A stretch of DNA of 64,000 bases, from contig CALLPE010000009.1 in NCBI GenBank assembly GCA_938015445.1, positions 124,001-188,000 of the forward strand, written 5' to 3'. The position numbers were made by a program, and so were the translations under genes. Positions within the stretch are counted from its first letter, which is position 1, and each line of letters starts with the position of its first letter. The notes under the pieces are model-generated. The model worked only from the letters and a program-made list of their open reading frames with translations, had not been told where the DNA came from and did not search any database. Shown here piece by piece: positions 54,895 through 63,846 of the stretch. The stretch is from an uncultured Pirellulales bacterium (GTDB lineage Bacteria > Planctomycetota > Planctomycetia > Pirellulales > Thermoguttaceae).

Positions 54895-56577
54895 ATGAGC
54901 ACCCAACCGCAACAATTTTCGCCCGTTACGTCCGACTTCGCGCCGGCTATTACCGGGTCAACGCCTGCGGCGGAAGACGGCTTTCAGGCCGCCCTGGCCG
55001 AGTGGCGTGCCGTGCTCGGCCCGCAACACGTGTTGACCGACCAGGCAACGCTGGACGACTACGCACGCTCGACTCTCCCGCGCGGCACGCGTCCCCGGGC
55101 GGTACTACGTCCCGCGTCGACCGATGAGGTCAGCCGCGTGGCCGCGATTGCCAACCAGTACCGCGTGCCCATCTACCCGATAAGCTGCGGCAAGAACTGG
55201 GGCTACGGCGACCGCTGCGCCCCGACCGACGGCCAGGTGATCGTCGAACTGAGCCGCATGAACCGCATCCTGGAAGTCAACACCGAACTGGCTTACGCGG
55301 TCGTCGAACCGGGCGTGACACAGGGGCAGTTGTACGATTTCCTCCAGCAGCACAACATCCCGCTGTGGATCGACCCGACCGGCGCCGGGCCGACCGCCAG
55401 CATTCTTGGCAACACCGTCGAACGCGGTTACGGAATCACGCCTTATGGCGACCATTTCGCACAAATTGCCGGCATGGAAGTAGTACTGCCCACCGGAGAG
55501 GTGGTACAGACCGGCTTCGGGCATTACGGAAATGCCAAGGCTTGGCGCGTCTTTCCGCGTGGCATCGGCCCATATCTGGACGGCCTGTTCACGCAATCCA
55601 ACTTCGGCATTGTCACCAGCATTGGCGTGTGGCTGATGCCGGCGTCCCCGCACGTCGAATTGTGTCTGTTCAGCGCCGACCAAGATCAGGCCGTCGACGA
55701 GCTGGTTGAGCGCGTCCGCTGGTTGTTGTTGCACAGAGTGCTGGTCGGGGCGGTCAACCTCATGCATCGCAACCGGATACTGACGGTTCTGCGCCAGTAT
55801 CCATGGGAGCTTATGGGCGGGCGGACCCCGATGTCCGAGGAAGTCGCCCAGCAACTGGCCCGGCAGCGCCAAATCGGCACGTGGAACGGCGTCGCAGCAC
55901 TTTACGGAACGCGCCGGCAGGTGGCAGCCGCGCGGGCCGAAATCCGCCGTGTACTGAAAGCCAGCGTCGACCGGCTGGCCTTCGTCTCCGAGGGCAAGCT
56001 TCGGCTGGCCCGTCGCATTCCCTGGCTGGTCAAGCTGGTTACCGGCATGGATGTCGGCCAGTTACTGGCGGCGGTGGAACCGGCATTGGGAATCGTCAAA
56101 GGAAAGCCCAACGCTGTCAGTCTCAACACTTGCTGGTGGCGGTCCAAACGTCAGCCCGCCAACGCGCTACCAGACCCGCACGACCATTGCTGCGGCGTGA
56201 TATGGTTCTCGCCGGTGATACCCATGACCGCCGGCCACTTGCGCGAGTTCCGCCGACTGGCCGAACCAATCATGGCCAAGTACCGCTTCGAGTGTTGCAT
56301 CACGCTGACGGCCGTCAACCCACGCGCTTTCGACTGTACACTGCCCGTGCTTTACGACGCCGACGACCCGGAAGAAGCCCAGCGCGCTGCCGCCTGTCAC
56401 CAAGAGCTTTTGTCTGCGTGCGCCGCGGCGGGCTATCTGCCCTATCGGGTGGACATTCACTCCATGCCGCTAGTGACCTCACCATCGAGCAGCTTTGGGA
56501 TGCTTTGCCGGCGACTGAAAAGCGCTTTAGACCCGAATCGCGTGCTCGCTCCAGGCCGGTATGTGATAAAACCTTGA
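54895..56577 (+). CDS. FAD-linked oxidase, vanillyl-alcohol-oxidase / 4-cresol-dehydrogenase type
   Basis: A 560-residue flavoprotein. The FAD-binding_4 (PCMH-type) domain is at about residues 40-250: PRAVLRPASTDEVSRVAAIANQYRVPIYPISCGKNWGYGD and ASILGNTVERGYGITPYGDH, both characteristic of the VAO/4-cresol dehydrogenase group. A substrate cap domain follows. Members oxidise para-substituted phenols or similar alcohols, passing electrons to oxygen or a cytochrome; the substrate here is unknown. There is no signal peptide. It is convergent with the PEP-CTERM gene, with a hairpin between. Confidence 0.9.
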   Translation: MSTQPQQFSPVTSDFAPAITGSTPAAEDGFQAALAEWRAVLGPQHVLTDQATLDDYARSTLPRGTRPRAVLRPASTDEVSRVAAIANQYRVPIYPISCGKNWGYGDRCAPTDGQVIVELSRMNRILEVNTELAYAVVEPGVTQGQLYDFLQQHNIPLWIDPTGAGPTASILGNTVERGYGITPYGDHFAQIAGMEVVLPTGEVVQTGFGHYGNAKAWRVFPRGIGPYLDGLFTQSNFGIVTSIGVWLMPASPHVELCLFSADQDQAVDELVERVRWLLLHRVLVGAVNLMHRNRILTVLRQYPWELMGGRTPMSEEVAQQLARQRQIGTWNGVAALYGTRRQVAAARAEIRRVLKASVDRLAFVSEGKLRLARRIPWLVKLVTGMDVGQLLAAVEPALGIVKGKPNAVSLNTCWWRSKRQPANALPDPHDHCCGVIWFSPVIPMTAGHLREFRRLAEPIMAKYRFECCITLTAVNPRAFDCTLPVLYDADDPEEAQRAAACHQELLSACAAAGYLPYRVDIHSMPLVTSPSSSFGMLCRRLKSALDPNRVLAPGRYVIKP

Positions 56578-56648
56578 ACCTCGGGCATCCACTGCGGGTG
56601 TACAATCAAACCGTCCGGGAGCCCCTTTAGCGGTGCGAAAAGCAAAAT

Positions 56649-56679
56649 GGCGCCGACAGCAATGAGAACTGTCGGCGCC
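56649..56679 (-). terminator. Rho-independent terminator for the PEP-CTERM gene
   Basis: Perfect 11-bp stem GGCGCCGACAG / CTGTCGGCGCC with a 9-nt loop. Read on the minus strand it is followed by ATTTTGCTTTT, so it terminates the leftward PEP-CTERM gene. Confidence 0.75.
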
Positions 56680-56765
56680 CACTATATGCACACTCCCAGA
56701 ACTCCCAAGCATTCAGACGGCCCAATACTGCATTGGCCGGCTGAAAGTTGTCGCAGGGCGAGTGG

Positions 56766-57824
56766 CTAACGTCGGCGCTTCAGGTACAGCGCGCCAAAAC
56801 CAACCGTGGCCAACAGCGCCCAAACTGCCAGCGAGCCCGGCTCCGGCTGCGCTACCCATTCGGTCGGATCAGACATAGTGACCCATGGGCCGAAAGGTGG
56901 CGTTGGCGTTCCTGGGGGGGGAACCCAGGGCTGCGCACCGACGGACGACACGATGTCGCCGACAAAAGTCTTTGGTACGAAAGTGCTGCCGTTCCACCAA
57001 TCATACGTCGCCGACATCCCGCCCGGCACCACCAAACTTGCATCAGTTCCACCGGTCACCTCCATGATAAAAATGGGGCGTATGGTACCCTGCGGCGAGG
57101 TCACATTGATAACCAACGTGCCTGCGGGTGCTACCAAGGACGGGAACGGCGGGTCGAGCACTCGCACTCCAGAAAGATCGTTAAATGATGTAGTGAGGAT
57201 CAACGTATCCAGAGCATCTCCCAACTGCTGATTAGTAAATGCTCCCGCAGAAAAAGTGCTCCCGACCGCGTTCCAACCGTCGGTTCCAGGCTGAAATGTG
57301 CTGTTAACCGCCGTAGGATCGTGCCAAAAGACTCCATAAGGCGAGCCCGGAAAGTTCGGATCGTCGCCCAAATAGATCACGTCAAACATCGTATGGCTAT
57401 TCGATGCCCATGCAAGCAGGCTTGAGTCTCCGGTGATACGAGTATAGAGGCCGCTTGTCGGATTGTAATCATCGACGGCGATTATTTTTAGCCCGGCAGC
57501 CATGAACCCCAAGACACCGGAGAAGCTGCGATCATTGTAGGGCCCGGGTAATCCCTCGGCACCAACAACATACGGGTAAGGGATATAGGGGACCTTACCC
57601 TGGTCTTTCATAACGGACGTTACCAATGCCAAGTTCCTTCCGGCCAAATACTCATCGCCGTTGCCCGGGGTTCCATCCGGGTCCATGACCTTAATATAGG
57701 CGAAGCCGTGAAGATTTACCTCGAATTTATGAAACATATCACCCGGGAGAATGCCTGCCGTCGCAGTTCCGCAAAGTAGTACAGCGGCAATTCCCGCCAT
57801 CACACATTTCATTTTGCTATTCAT
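56766..57824 (-). CDS. PEP-CTERM secreted protein
   Basis: A 352-residue exported protein with an N-terminal signal peptide (MKCVMAGIAAVLLCGTATAG) and a C-terminal exosortase-sorting signal. The sorting signal starts with PEPGS at 327, then a hydrophobic helix, then the basic end KRRR. The body is Gly/Pro/Thr-rich beta sequence with no family that I recognise. An AGGGG ribosome-binding site precedes the ATG. PEP-CTERM proteins are cut and attached at the surface by exosortase; a matching enzyme is encoded 2.6 kb to the right. Confidence 0.92.
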   Translation of the reverse strand: MNSKMKCVMAGIAAVLLCGTATAGILPGDMFHKFEVNLHGFAYIKVMDPDGTPGNGDEYLAGRNLALVTSVMKDQGKVPYIPYPYVVGAEGLPGPYNDRSFSGVLGFMAAGLKIIAVDDYNPTSGLYTRITGDSSLLAWASNSHTMFDVIYLGDDPNFPGSPYGVFWHDPTAVNSTFQPGTDGWNAVGSTFSAGAFTNQQLGDALDTLILTTSFNDLSGVRVLDPPFPSLVAPAGTLVINVTSPQGTIRPIFIMEVTGGTDASLVVPGGMSATYDWWNGSTFVPKTFVGDIVSSVGAQPWVPPPGTPTPPFGPWVTMSDPTEWVAQPEPGSLAVWALLATVGFGALYLKRRR

Positions 57825-58023
57825 ATTCGTTGCCCCTAAAACTCAGAAACATCCATCCAACCGGACCTCTTGCAGTCCCCTAATCTTGTTCGGACTGCAT
57901 CCAGTAACACAAAACAAACCAAGTGCCTGCCAGCAGAGATTCGCGTCACCAATCAACCCAAACGGCCCTTGTACCGCTGAGTTGCTCCATCTAGCAGGAC
58001 GCACGAACTTACGCTGGTCCAAT

Positions 58024-58560
58024 TTACCCGCGGGGCGGTGGGGTTGGTGGGCGGATGGAGTTGGAAGACGGTTGTACAGACGCCTCGCGCGGCAAGCGGC
58101 CGCGGGGGCTGAAGTCCGCAATAGCGACTGCGGAAAAGAAGGCGGCGGCAGCTTGGGCCGAGCCGCTGCTAGAGCTGCCCGAGACAGACGTACCGCCGCA
58201 AGAGGTCGAGTTACTGGAACCGGGCATTAGGACATCCGGCAACCGGCCGTCGCTCTGCGGTGCGGGACGGGCCGGAAGCTCATCGGACGGCGGATCGAGC
58301 GAAACGCCTAACCCGATGCTATTGCTGGCTGCCGCCAGCTCGGCTTTGGCTTCGGCAAGAACATCCGCCAGCATTTGTTGAAGGGCACCTTCCTTGATAT
58401 CCAGCGTGCCGATTGAGAACACCAAATCGGCCGAGTCATTAGCAAACACGTTCTGCGAATCGGCCAGCGCAGCGGCTGACGGCTGCGCAGCTAGCAGCAC
58501 TAGCGCAACAGCAGCGACTGCTAACGCGGAACCGAATTTTTGTCTGCACACTAAACGCAT
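58024..58560 (-). CDS. Secreted Ser/Pro-rich hypothetical protein
   Basis: A 178-residue protein from the ATG at 58560 with a signal peptide (FGSALAVAAVALVLLAAQPSAAA). A short structured part (DSADLVFSIGTLDIKEGALQQMLADVLAEAKAEL) is followed by a Ser/Gly/Thr-rich low-complexity tail. I do not recognise it. It sits between the PEP-CTERM and sigma-factor genes on the same strand, so a surface role is possible but unproven. Confidence 0.65.
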   Translation of the reverse strand: MRLVCRQKFGSALAVAAVALVLLAAQPSAAALADSQNVFANDSADLVFSIGTLDIKEGALQQMLADVLAEAKAELAAASNSIGLGVSLDPPSDELPARPAPQSDGRLPDVLMPGSSNSTSCGGTSVSGSSSSGSAQAAAAFFSAVAIADFSPRGRLPREASVQPSSNSIRPPTPPPRG

Positions 58561-58769
58561 CGGCAAGTCCACCGTGTTTGGACTTAGTATATTCGCAGCA
58601 TGAATGCTCGTCAACAAATTTGCGCAAAATCGCGCAGCGGGGCATATCCGCCCGAAAGCCCGTCTTTTTTAAAGTTATTGACCGGCCGACCCGGGAACCT
58701 GACACCGTGCCGGGAAAAAAGTTTTTCCCCCTTTGCCCGCACGTGTGTAAGTTCTTTATCATTCGACAG

Positions 58770-59462
58770 TTATTCCTGGTTATCGAACAGAAAACGTTGC
58801 AGTCTTGCCCGCAGCCGGTGGCGGCGCTGCCAATAATTCGCTTTAGAATACTTCGCTTCGGGGTGGGACAGGTTTTCGCCCTGTTGCCTAGAGGCCCCAG
58901 GCAACAACACATTGTTGAGAAAACTCAACTCGCCGGCGGTAAGCGCACTATTAAACTCGTCGACGATGGCTGCCAATTCGCTTTCGGAAGTGGATTGGCG
59001 GCAGGTGAGTTTTCGCGCGCCGGCAATTTCGCGCCGGCGCCGGCGCCGTTCGCAGCGCAGGTACTGGCGGGCGACCATCCGGGCCACTCCGGCCAGAAAA
59101 TCGGCCAAGCGGTGGCCGCGGTTAGGATCGAACCGCCGCAGCAGCGAAGCGCGGTCGCGGATAAGGGCGAACCACACCCGGGCGGCAATTTCGTCGAGCA
59201 CGTCGATGTTGCGAAACTGAGAAGGTAAGAGTTTTACGATCGCATGGATCAGCCCGTTGTGGTGACTTTTGTAAAGGTTTTCCCACGCGGCCGGTTCGCC
59301 TGCCAAGCATTGCTGGAGTAAGTGCTGATCGTCTTGGATTGCTTTTTGTCGGGCCGATCGGCGGCAGCGTTCATGGTCCGGCACTGGCGATGGTGACTCT
59401 TGTTGGCCTGAGGCCGCAGACTTGCCGCTCGGTGAAGGTGTTCGGCGGGTAGGCTTTTTCAT
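58770..59462 (-). CDS. ECF-like RNA polymerase sigma factor
   Basis: A 230-residue protein from the ATG at 59462. After a Ser/Pro-rich lead-in, residues 48-150 resemble sigma region 2 (DQHLLQQCLAGEPAAWENLYKSHHNGLIHAIV, DVLDEIAARVWFALI, RFDPNRGHRLADFLAGVARMVARQYLR). This contacts core polymerase and the -10 element. The C-terminal third is a divergent region-4-like helical domain (SKANYWQRRHRLRARLQRFL). No anti-sigma gene is adjacent. Its place between surface-protein genes and exosortase suggests it might control them, which is inference. Confidence 0.75.
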   Translation of the reverse strand: MKKPTRRTPSPSGKSAASGQQESPSPVPDHERCRRSARQKAIQDDQHLLQQCLAGEPAAWENLYKSHHNGLIHAIVKLLPSQFRNIDVLDEIAARVWFALIRDRASLLRRFDPNRGHRLADFLAGVARMVARQYLRCERRRRRREIAGARKLTCRQSTSESELAAIVDEFNSALTAGELSFLNNVLLPGASRQQGENLSHPEAKYSKANYWQRRHRLRARLQRFLFDNQE

Positions 59463-60393
59463 CGGCACGACCCGGTAGCCATGAAACAAAGGCGAGCCAG
59501 TGTCGGTCGCGTTGCATTCAGGCTATTTTTTCTTTCCCATCGGTAGCGTACATCAATCTACACGACAGGTGTGGTACACGTCAACGAGCTGGTTCGGAAT
59601 TGGGGAATCCTGCTCGGTTAGTTGCGGCTTGTTGACCATTTTATTAATTATTGACCAACAACGGCAGCCGACGGGAACGCCGTTTGCAAGTGGGTATTCG
59701 CTGAAGAGGGGTAGGATGCCAAAAACACCTAGAAATCTTTGTTTTTTTGTTGACTACCCCTTCAGTATGGTTTTGTAAAAATCTCGCGCCGGGGCGTGTC
59801 AAGTGCTTGACAAGTTTGCGATTGCTGGTTTAGATAGGTGAGTCGTTTGCCAACCCAGTGGGGCCGTATCGTTAAACACAGCGATCATCAAACCCATCGG
59901 CCGATAAGCGCTAGACGGCAGACGCACTTGACCAGCAGGGAATAATCGAAAGGTATAAAAAGTCCCAGTAGGTTTGTCGGTAGGTGTTGCTTGTTGGTCA
60001 AAGGGCATCGATCAATCTGGCCACTATTGGTGGCTAAACGGGACAGAGTTCTTTCGGCGTAAAGCACCACAGCTTAGCGCGGCATCGAATAACGGCGATT
60101 CACATTTTCATTTCTGGCAGACGGCTCTGCCGGTGCGGCCCTGGAAGGGCACGGCTTACATGGATGCCAATGCGGATATTCCTGCGCCAATTTGTGGATT
60201 GCGCAAACAGCGGTAGCGCAACCCACGGGAACGGAGTTTGCGCCGAAACAGCGTTTTGGCCTGGCAACCTGGCAAGCTCCGGGAGATAGAAAATCGGTCG
60301 GGTGATTTTTTCGCAGGCGGCGCCTAGCCGAACGGAAAACATTTACCAGTCGCCGCAAAGTTTCGAGCTCCTGGCAGAGGACGACACCACCCG
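59463..60393. other. Long gene-free region upstream of the exosortase gene
   Basis: About 930 nt with only spurious frames. It contains an operator-like palindrome overlapping a -35 box (59797-59812), and another TTGACC ... TATAAA pair (59929, 59955) whose 20-nt spacing is too long for a standard promoter. Confidence 0.45.
59797..59835 (+). promoter_or_regulatory. Possible regulated promoter upstream of exosortase
   Basis: The inverted repeat TGTCAAG / CTTGACA (7 bp, 2-nt spacer, 59797-59812) contains a perfect -35 TTGACA (59807-59812). With a 17-nt spacer there is a poor -10 TTAGAT (59830-59835). The exosortase ATG is 560 nt downstream, so the link to that gene is weak. Confidence 0.3.
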
Positions 60394-61428
60394 ATGCGCA
60401 GAACCAGCAGCGAGAATCGCTCAATCATCTCTGGCCGAAAAAGGGGGATGGTTTCGACCCAAGTGCATAAGCGGTTTGCACGGGCAACAGCCGTCTCCGA
60501 TTCGCAGCCGACTGTGGAACCCAACGTGACCAGCGACGCCCAGCAAAACACCAAGCTAGTGGCTTCGATGCGGCTGTGGTGCGCGGTGGCGCTCTGCGCA
60601 GCGATGATATGGGCGTACTGGCCGACGATTCGGGCGATGGTTCGCACGTGGGATACAATTCCGGATTACTCGCACGGGTATTTGGTGCTGCCTGCGGCGC
60701 TGTTGTTTGCTTGGGTACGCCGGCATCGAATGCCGACCGCCAGTGACAGCCCGCAATGGCTCGGATTTGGGCTAATAGGCCTGGCCATAGCGGTGCGTTA
60801 CGTTTCGGCGCACTGGTACATCGATGCGCTGGACGGCTGGTCGATACCGATTTGGGTTGCCGGGACGGTGTGGGTGTTGGGTGGATGGCGGTTGTTGTGG
60901 TGGGCGGCGCCGTCGATTGCATTTTTGTGGTTCATGGTGCCGCTGCCTTGGCGCGTCGAGCGATGGCTGAGTTTGCCATTGCAGAAGCTGGCCACTAAGG
61001 CTAGTTGTTGGACGCTTCAGGTGTTCGGCCAGCCGGCACTGGCGGAAGGAAACGTGATCCGGTTGTACGATCTGGAGATTGAAGTTGCCGAAGCGTGTTC
61101 TGGACTGAGGATTTTCATGGGCATCGCCGCGCTGGCCTTTGCGTATTTGGTTGTGGTGCGCCGTGAGTGGTGGCAACGTCTGATTTTGGTGTTGGCGACT
61201 GTGCCGGTGGCTCTGGTGGCGAACGTAACCCGGATAGTCGTAACTGGGCTTTTGAGCCAATGGGCATCAGGGGAGGCAGCGCGACGGTTCGCGCACGACT
61301 GGTGTGGTTACTTGATGATTCCATACGCAGCTTTGCTGTTCGCCTTTGTGCTTTGGTATCTAAGCCGGATAGTACAGACGGTGGAACTGGTAGATGTGGG
61401 AGAAGCTCTGCGCCGCGAGAAGCTATGA
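60394..61428 (+). CDS. Exosortase
   Basis: A 344-residue inner-membrane transpeptidase-like enzyme with about eight helices that processes PEP-CTERM proteins. The catalytic triad is intact: C235 (AEACSGLR), R280 (NVTRI) and H301 (AHDWCGY). It may belong to the planctomycete exosortase class (XrtU-like), which I cannot confirm. The first 55 residues are a soluble lead-in; a start at 60448 is an alternative. The tyrosine autokinase gene is 104 nt downstream and the PEP-CTERM gene is nearby, a normal setting for this enzyme. Confidence 0.93.
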   Translation: MRRTSSENRSIISGRKRGMVSTQVHKRFARATAVSDSQPTVEPNVTSDAQQNTKLVASMRLWCAVALCAAMIWAYWPTIRAMVRTWDTIPDYSHGYLVLPAALLFAWVRRHRMPTASDSPQWLGFGLIGLAIAVRYVSAHWYIDALDGWSIPIWVAGTVWVLGGWRLLWWAAPSIAFLWFMVPLPWRVERWLSLPLQKLATKASCWTLQVFGQPALAEGNVIRLYDLEIEVAEACSGLRIFMGIAALAFAYLVVVRREWWQRLILVLATVPVALVANVTRIVVTGLLSQWASGEAARRFAHDWCGYLMIPYAALLFAFVLWYLSRIVQTVELVDVGEALRREKL

Positions 61429-61532
61429 GGCAATTCCAGCGGCAGTTTGTGATCAAGCATGGTGCGGGGCTGTCGTGGGTAAGGACAAGCATCTGATGGT
61501 TTGGTTCGACCAGCGGAGAAGAGGTAATCGCG

Positions 61533-63755
61533 ATGTCTGAAATGGTTCGCAACTCTGGCAACGGGTCACCACCTGTTTTGGCCACTGGGGGGATGCCTGT
61601 GCTTTCGGGCCACCGGGATATTTTGCGCCCGCATTATGTGGCTTCTGATGCGCAGCCGCCCCAAATCATAACGGCGCAGTTTGTGCTCCATGCGTTGCGG
61701 CAGTGGTGGAAACTGGCCTTGCCATGTGGTTTGCTGCTGGCTGGGACGGCGGCGTTGGTCGTTTATGTGGTGTTTCGTCCGGTATACCAGGCAGCGGCGT
61801 GGATCAAAATCGACGATTCGCGTCCGTACGTTGCTTTCCATCTGCCTGACGACTCGCGGCGTTTCGCACAGACGCAAATGGAGCTGATGCGCAGCCCGCT
61901 GGTGCTCGGCCCAGTGGTAAGCCAACCAGAAATTGCCAGACTGACCGAGCTGAAAAACCGCGAGGCGCCCATCGAGTGGTTGGCGCGGAAGGTGAAAGTC
62001 GCGCCGGTTGGGCAATCGGAGCTTTATCGGGTAACGTTCGAGAGCAAGGACCCGGAAGCCGCGGCAAAGATCGTCAACGCTGTCGTAGATGTGTACTTCT
62101 CGATGCGCAGCCGAAGCGACAGCGAAACAAAGCAACGGGTGATCGAGCTGTTGGAGGAAGAACGCGACCGGCGGGCCAAGGAAGTGGAACAACTGCGGAC
62201 AGTGGTGAGGGATTTAACCAAGCAGGCCAATCCAGAAGTTGCGCAGGGTAGCGCTGCTGGAGCGGATCCCACCAAGAGCGTACTGGCGGAATTGCAGGGG
62301 CAGATGGTCAGGGCCGAAGTCGAGCGGCAAATGCTCCAGATCCGCCTGGCGGCTTGGAAGGAATCGATCGCCAAGCAAGAGGTGCAAATACCAGAAGCCG
62401 TTATCAGGCAAGCCGTGGAGCAGCATCCGGCGGTGACGCTGTTGAAAACGCCGCTGATGGCCAAGCAAGCAAGATACAAGGAAATGGTGGCGAAGTTGGT
62501 CGGCGGAGAAAACCACGAAGCCTGTCGCCGGCTGGCCGAGGAAATTAAGCGCGACGAGGAAGCGTTGGAGTCTGTCCGAAAGCAGGCATGGGATGAAGTA
62601 AAGAAAGACATGGAAGAGGCTACTATCGCGCGCCGCAAAGACGAGTTGGCCGAGATGGAAGCCCAATTGGAGAGCCAACGCCTGCTGGAAAAGCTCCTTC
62701 AGGACCGCTACAACGAGCAAATCGGCAAGCGGCAGCAGGCCAGCGGGGAAAGCTTGGAGTTGGAGTTCAAGCGCGACGAACTGGCCCGGGCGGAGAAGGT
62801 GTTCGATCTGATCGCCCAGCGCGCCTTGCAACTGAAGACTGAACAGCGCGCTCCAGAAAGGGTGACGTTGTTGCAGCGTGCCGAGACGCCGGCCATGCCG
62901 GTGGAAATGTTCCCGCTCAAGGCGATGACAGTGGCTTCGCTGGCGGGTTTGTTTCTTCCGTTCGGGCTGGCGGTTATATGGGAGCGGTTGGCGCGGCGGG
63001 TGAGCGATTCTCAGCAGGTCGAGGAGCACGTCAGGGCGCCGGTGCTTGCCGAAATTGCCCGGCTGCCTGTTCGTACAGGCCGCAGCGGCAAGAGAATCAG
63101 CCAAGAGTTGAGTGTTTTTGAAGAAAGCGTAGACGGGTTGCGGACGGCACTGATTTTGTCGGAACCGCTTAAGGACGCGCGGGTCGTGGCCGTGACCAGC
63201 GCGGTGAATGCCGAAGGGAAGACCAGCATCGCGTTACAACTGGCGGTGAGCATCGCCAGAGCGTCGGGCGATAAAGTGGCTTTGGTAGACGGCGATATGC
63301 GATCGCCGGACATCCATCGCGTGCTTGGCTTGTCGCTGTCGCCGGGACTGGCCGATGTGCTGGCAGGGGAGTGCAAGTTGGAAGATGCGATCGTCGGCAC
63401 ATGGAGCAATCACGTGCACATTCTCCCGGCTGGCCGACTCAGGATCAGCCCGCACAAGCTACTGAACAACGGCAACGTGAAATCTGTGCTGGAACGGCTG
63501 CGCGACACATATAGCTATGTAGTGATTGACACTCCGCCGGTGCTACCGGCGAGCGAGTCGCTGGTGCTGGCCCGGGCGGCGGATATCACTCTGGTGTGCA
63601 CGATGCGCGACGTCAGTCGCGTCGATCAGGTTCGCAAGAGTTACGAACGGCTTATGACCACCGGGGCGCGGCCGGTCGGGATCATTCTCAACGGCGTTCC
63701 TACCAGTCATTACGCGTACCGTTACGGGACTTACGCCTATTCCCGCAATTGGTAA
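61533..63755 (+). CDS. Exopolysaccharide tyrosine autokinase (Wzz/BY-kinase fusion)
   Basis: A 740-residue inner-membrane protein with AGAGG before the ATG. There is an N-terminal helix (near 57-78), a Wzz-type chain-length region, an extended coiled-coil stalk (about 195-450) and a second helix (near 465-485). The C-terminal BY-kinase has Walker A K563 (AEGKTS), Walker A' D586 (VALVDGDMRSPDIHRV) and Walker B D666 (YVVIDTPPV). The C-terminus carries a Tyr cluster (HYAYRYGTYAYS), the site of autophosphorylation. Such kinases set polymer length and export. It probably forms an operon with the exosortase gene. Confidence 0.94.
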   Translation: MSEMVRNSGNGSPPVLATGGMPVLSGHRDILRPHYVASDAQPPQIITAQFVLHALRQWWKLALPCGLLLAGTAALVVYVVFRPVYQAAAWIKIDDSRPYVAFHLPDDSRRFAQTQMELMRSPLVLGPVVSQPEIARLTELKNREAPIEWLARKVKVAPVGQSELYRVTFESKDPEAAAKIVNAVVDVYFSMRSRSDSETKQRVIELLEEERDRRAKEVEQLRTVVRDLTKQANPEVAQGSAAGADPTKSVLAELQGQMVRAEVERQMLQIRLAAWKESIAKQEVQIPEAVIRQAVEQHPAVTLLKTPLMAKQARYKEMVAKLVGGENHEACRRLAEEIKRDEEALESVRKQAWDEVKKDMEEATIARRKDELAEMEAQLESQRLLEKLLQDRYNEQIGKRQQASGESLELEFKRDELARAEKVFDLIAQRALQLKTEQRAPERVTLLQRAETPAMPVEMFPLKAMTVASLAGLFLPFGLAVIWERLARRVSDSQQVEEHVRAPVLAEIARLPVRTGRSGKRISQELSVFEESVDGLRTALILSEPLKDARVVAVTSAVNAEGKTSIALQLAVSIARASGDKVALVDGDMRSPDIHRVLGLSLSPGLADVLAGECKLEDAIVGTWSNHVHILPAGRLRISPHKLLNNGNVKSVLERLRDTYSYVVIDTPPVLPASESLVLARAADITLVCTMRDVSRVDQVRKSYERLMTTGARPVGIILNGVPTSHYAYRYGTYAYSRNW

Positions 63756-63777
63756 GTTGACTTGATCAAGCCGTGTA

Positions 63778-63818
63778 GCGGTAACGAGCGGTTCAAAAGA
63801 ACCACTGCGGCCGCTTTT
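63778..63818 (+). terminator. Possible rho-independent terminator after the tyrosine autokinase
   Basis: GGTTC/GAACC stem around an AAAA loop (63790-63803), with an outer GCGG/CCGC pair (63778-63781, 63811-63814), followed by TTTT. An internal loop makes it weaker than the two perfect stems elsewhere in the window. Confidence 0.4.
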
Positions 63819-63846
63819 AGCCTGATGAACGTCTGATAGCACGCAG

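Noticed and set aside
59929..59960. TTGACC ... TATAAA promoter
   Set aside because: The 20-nt spacing is too long for a standard sigma-70 promoter.
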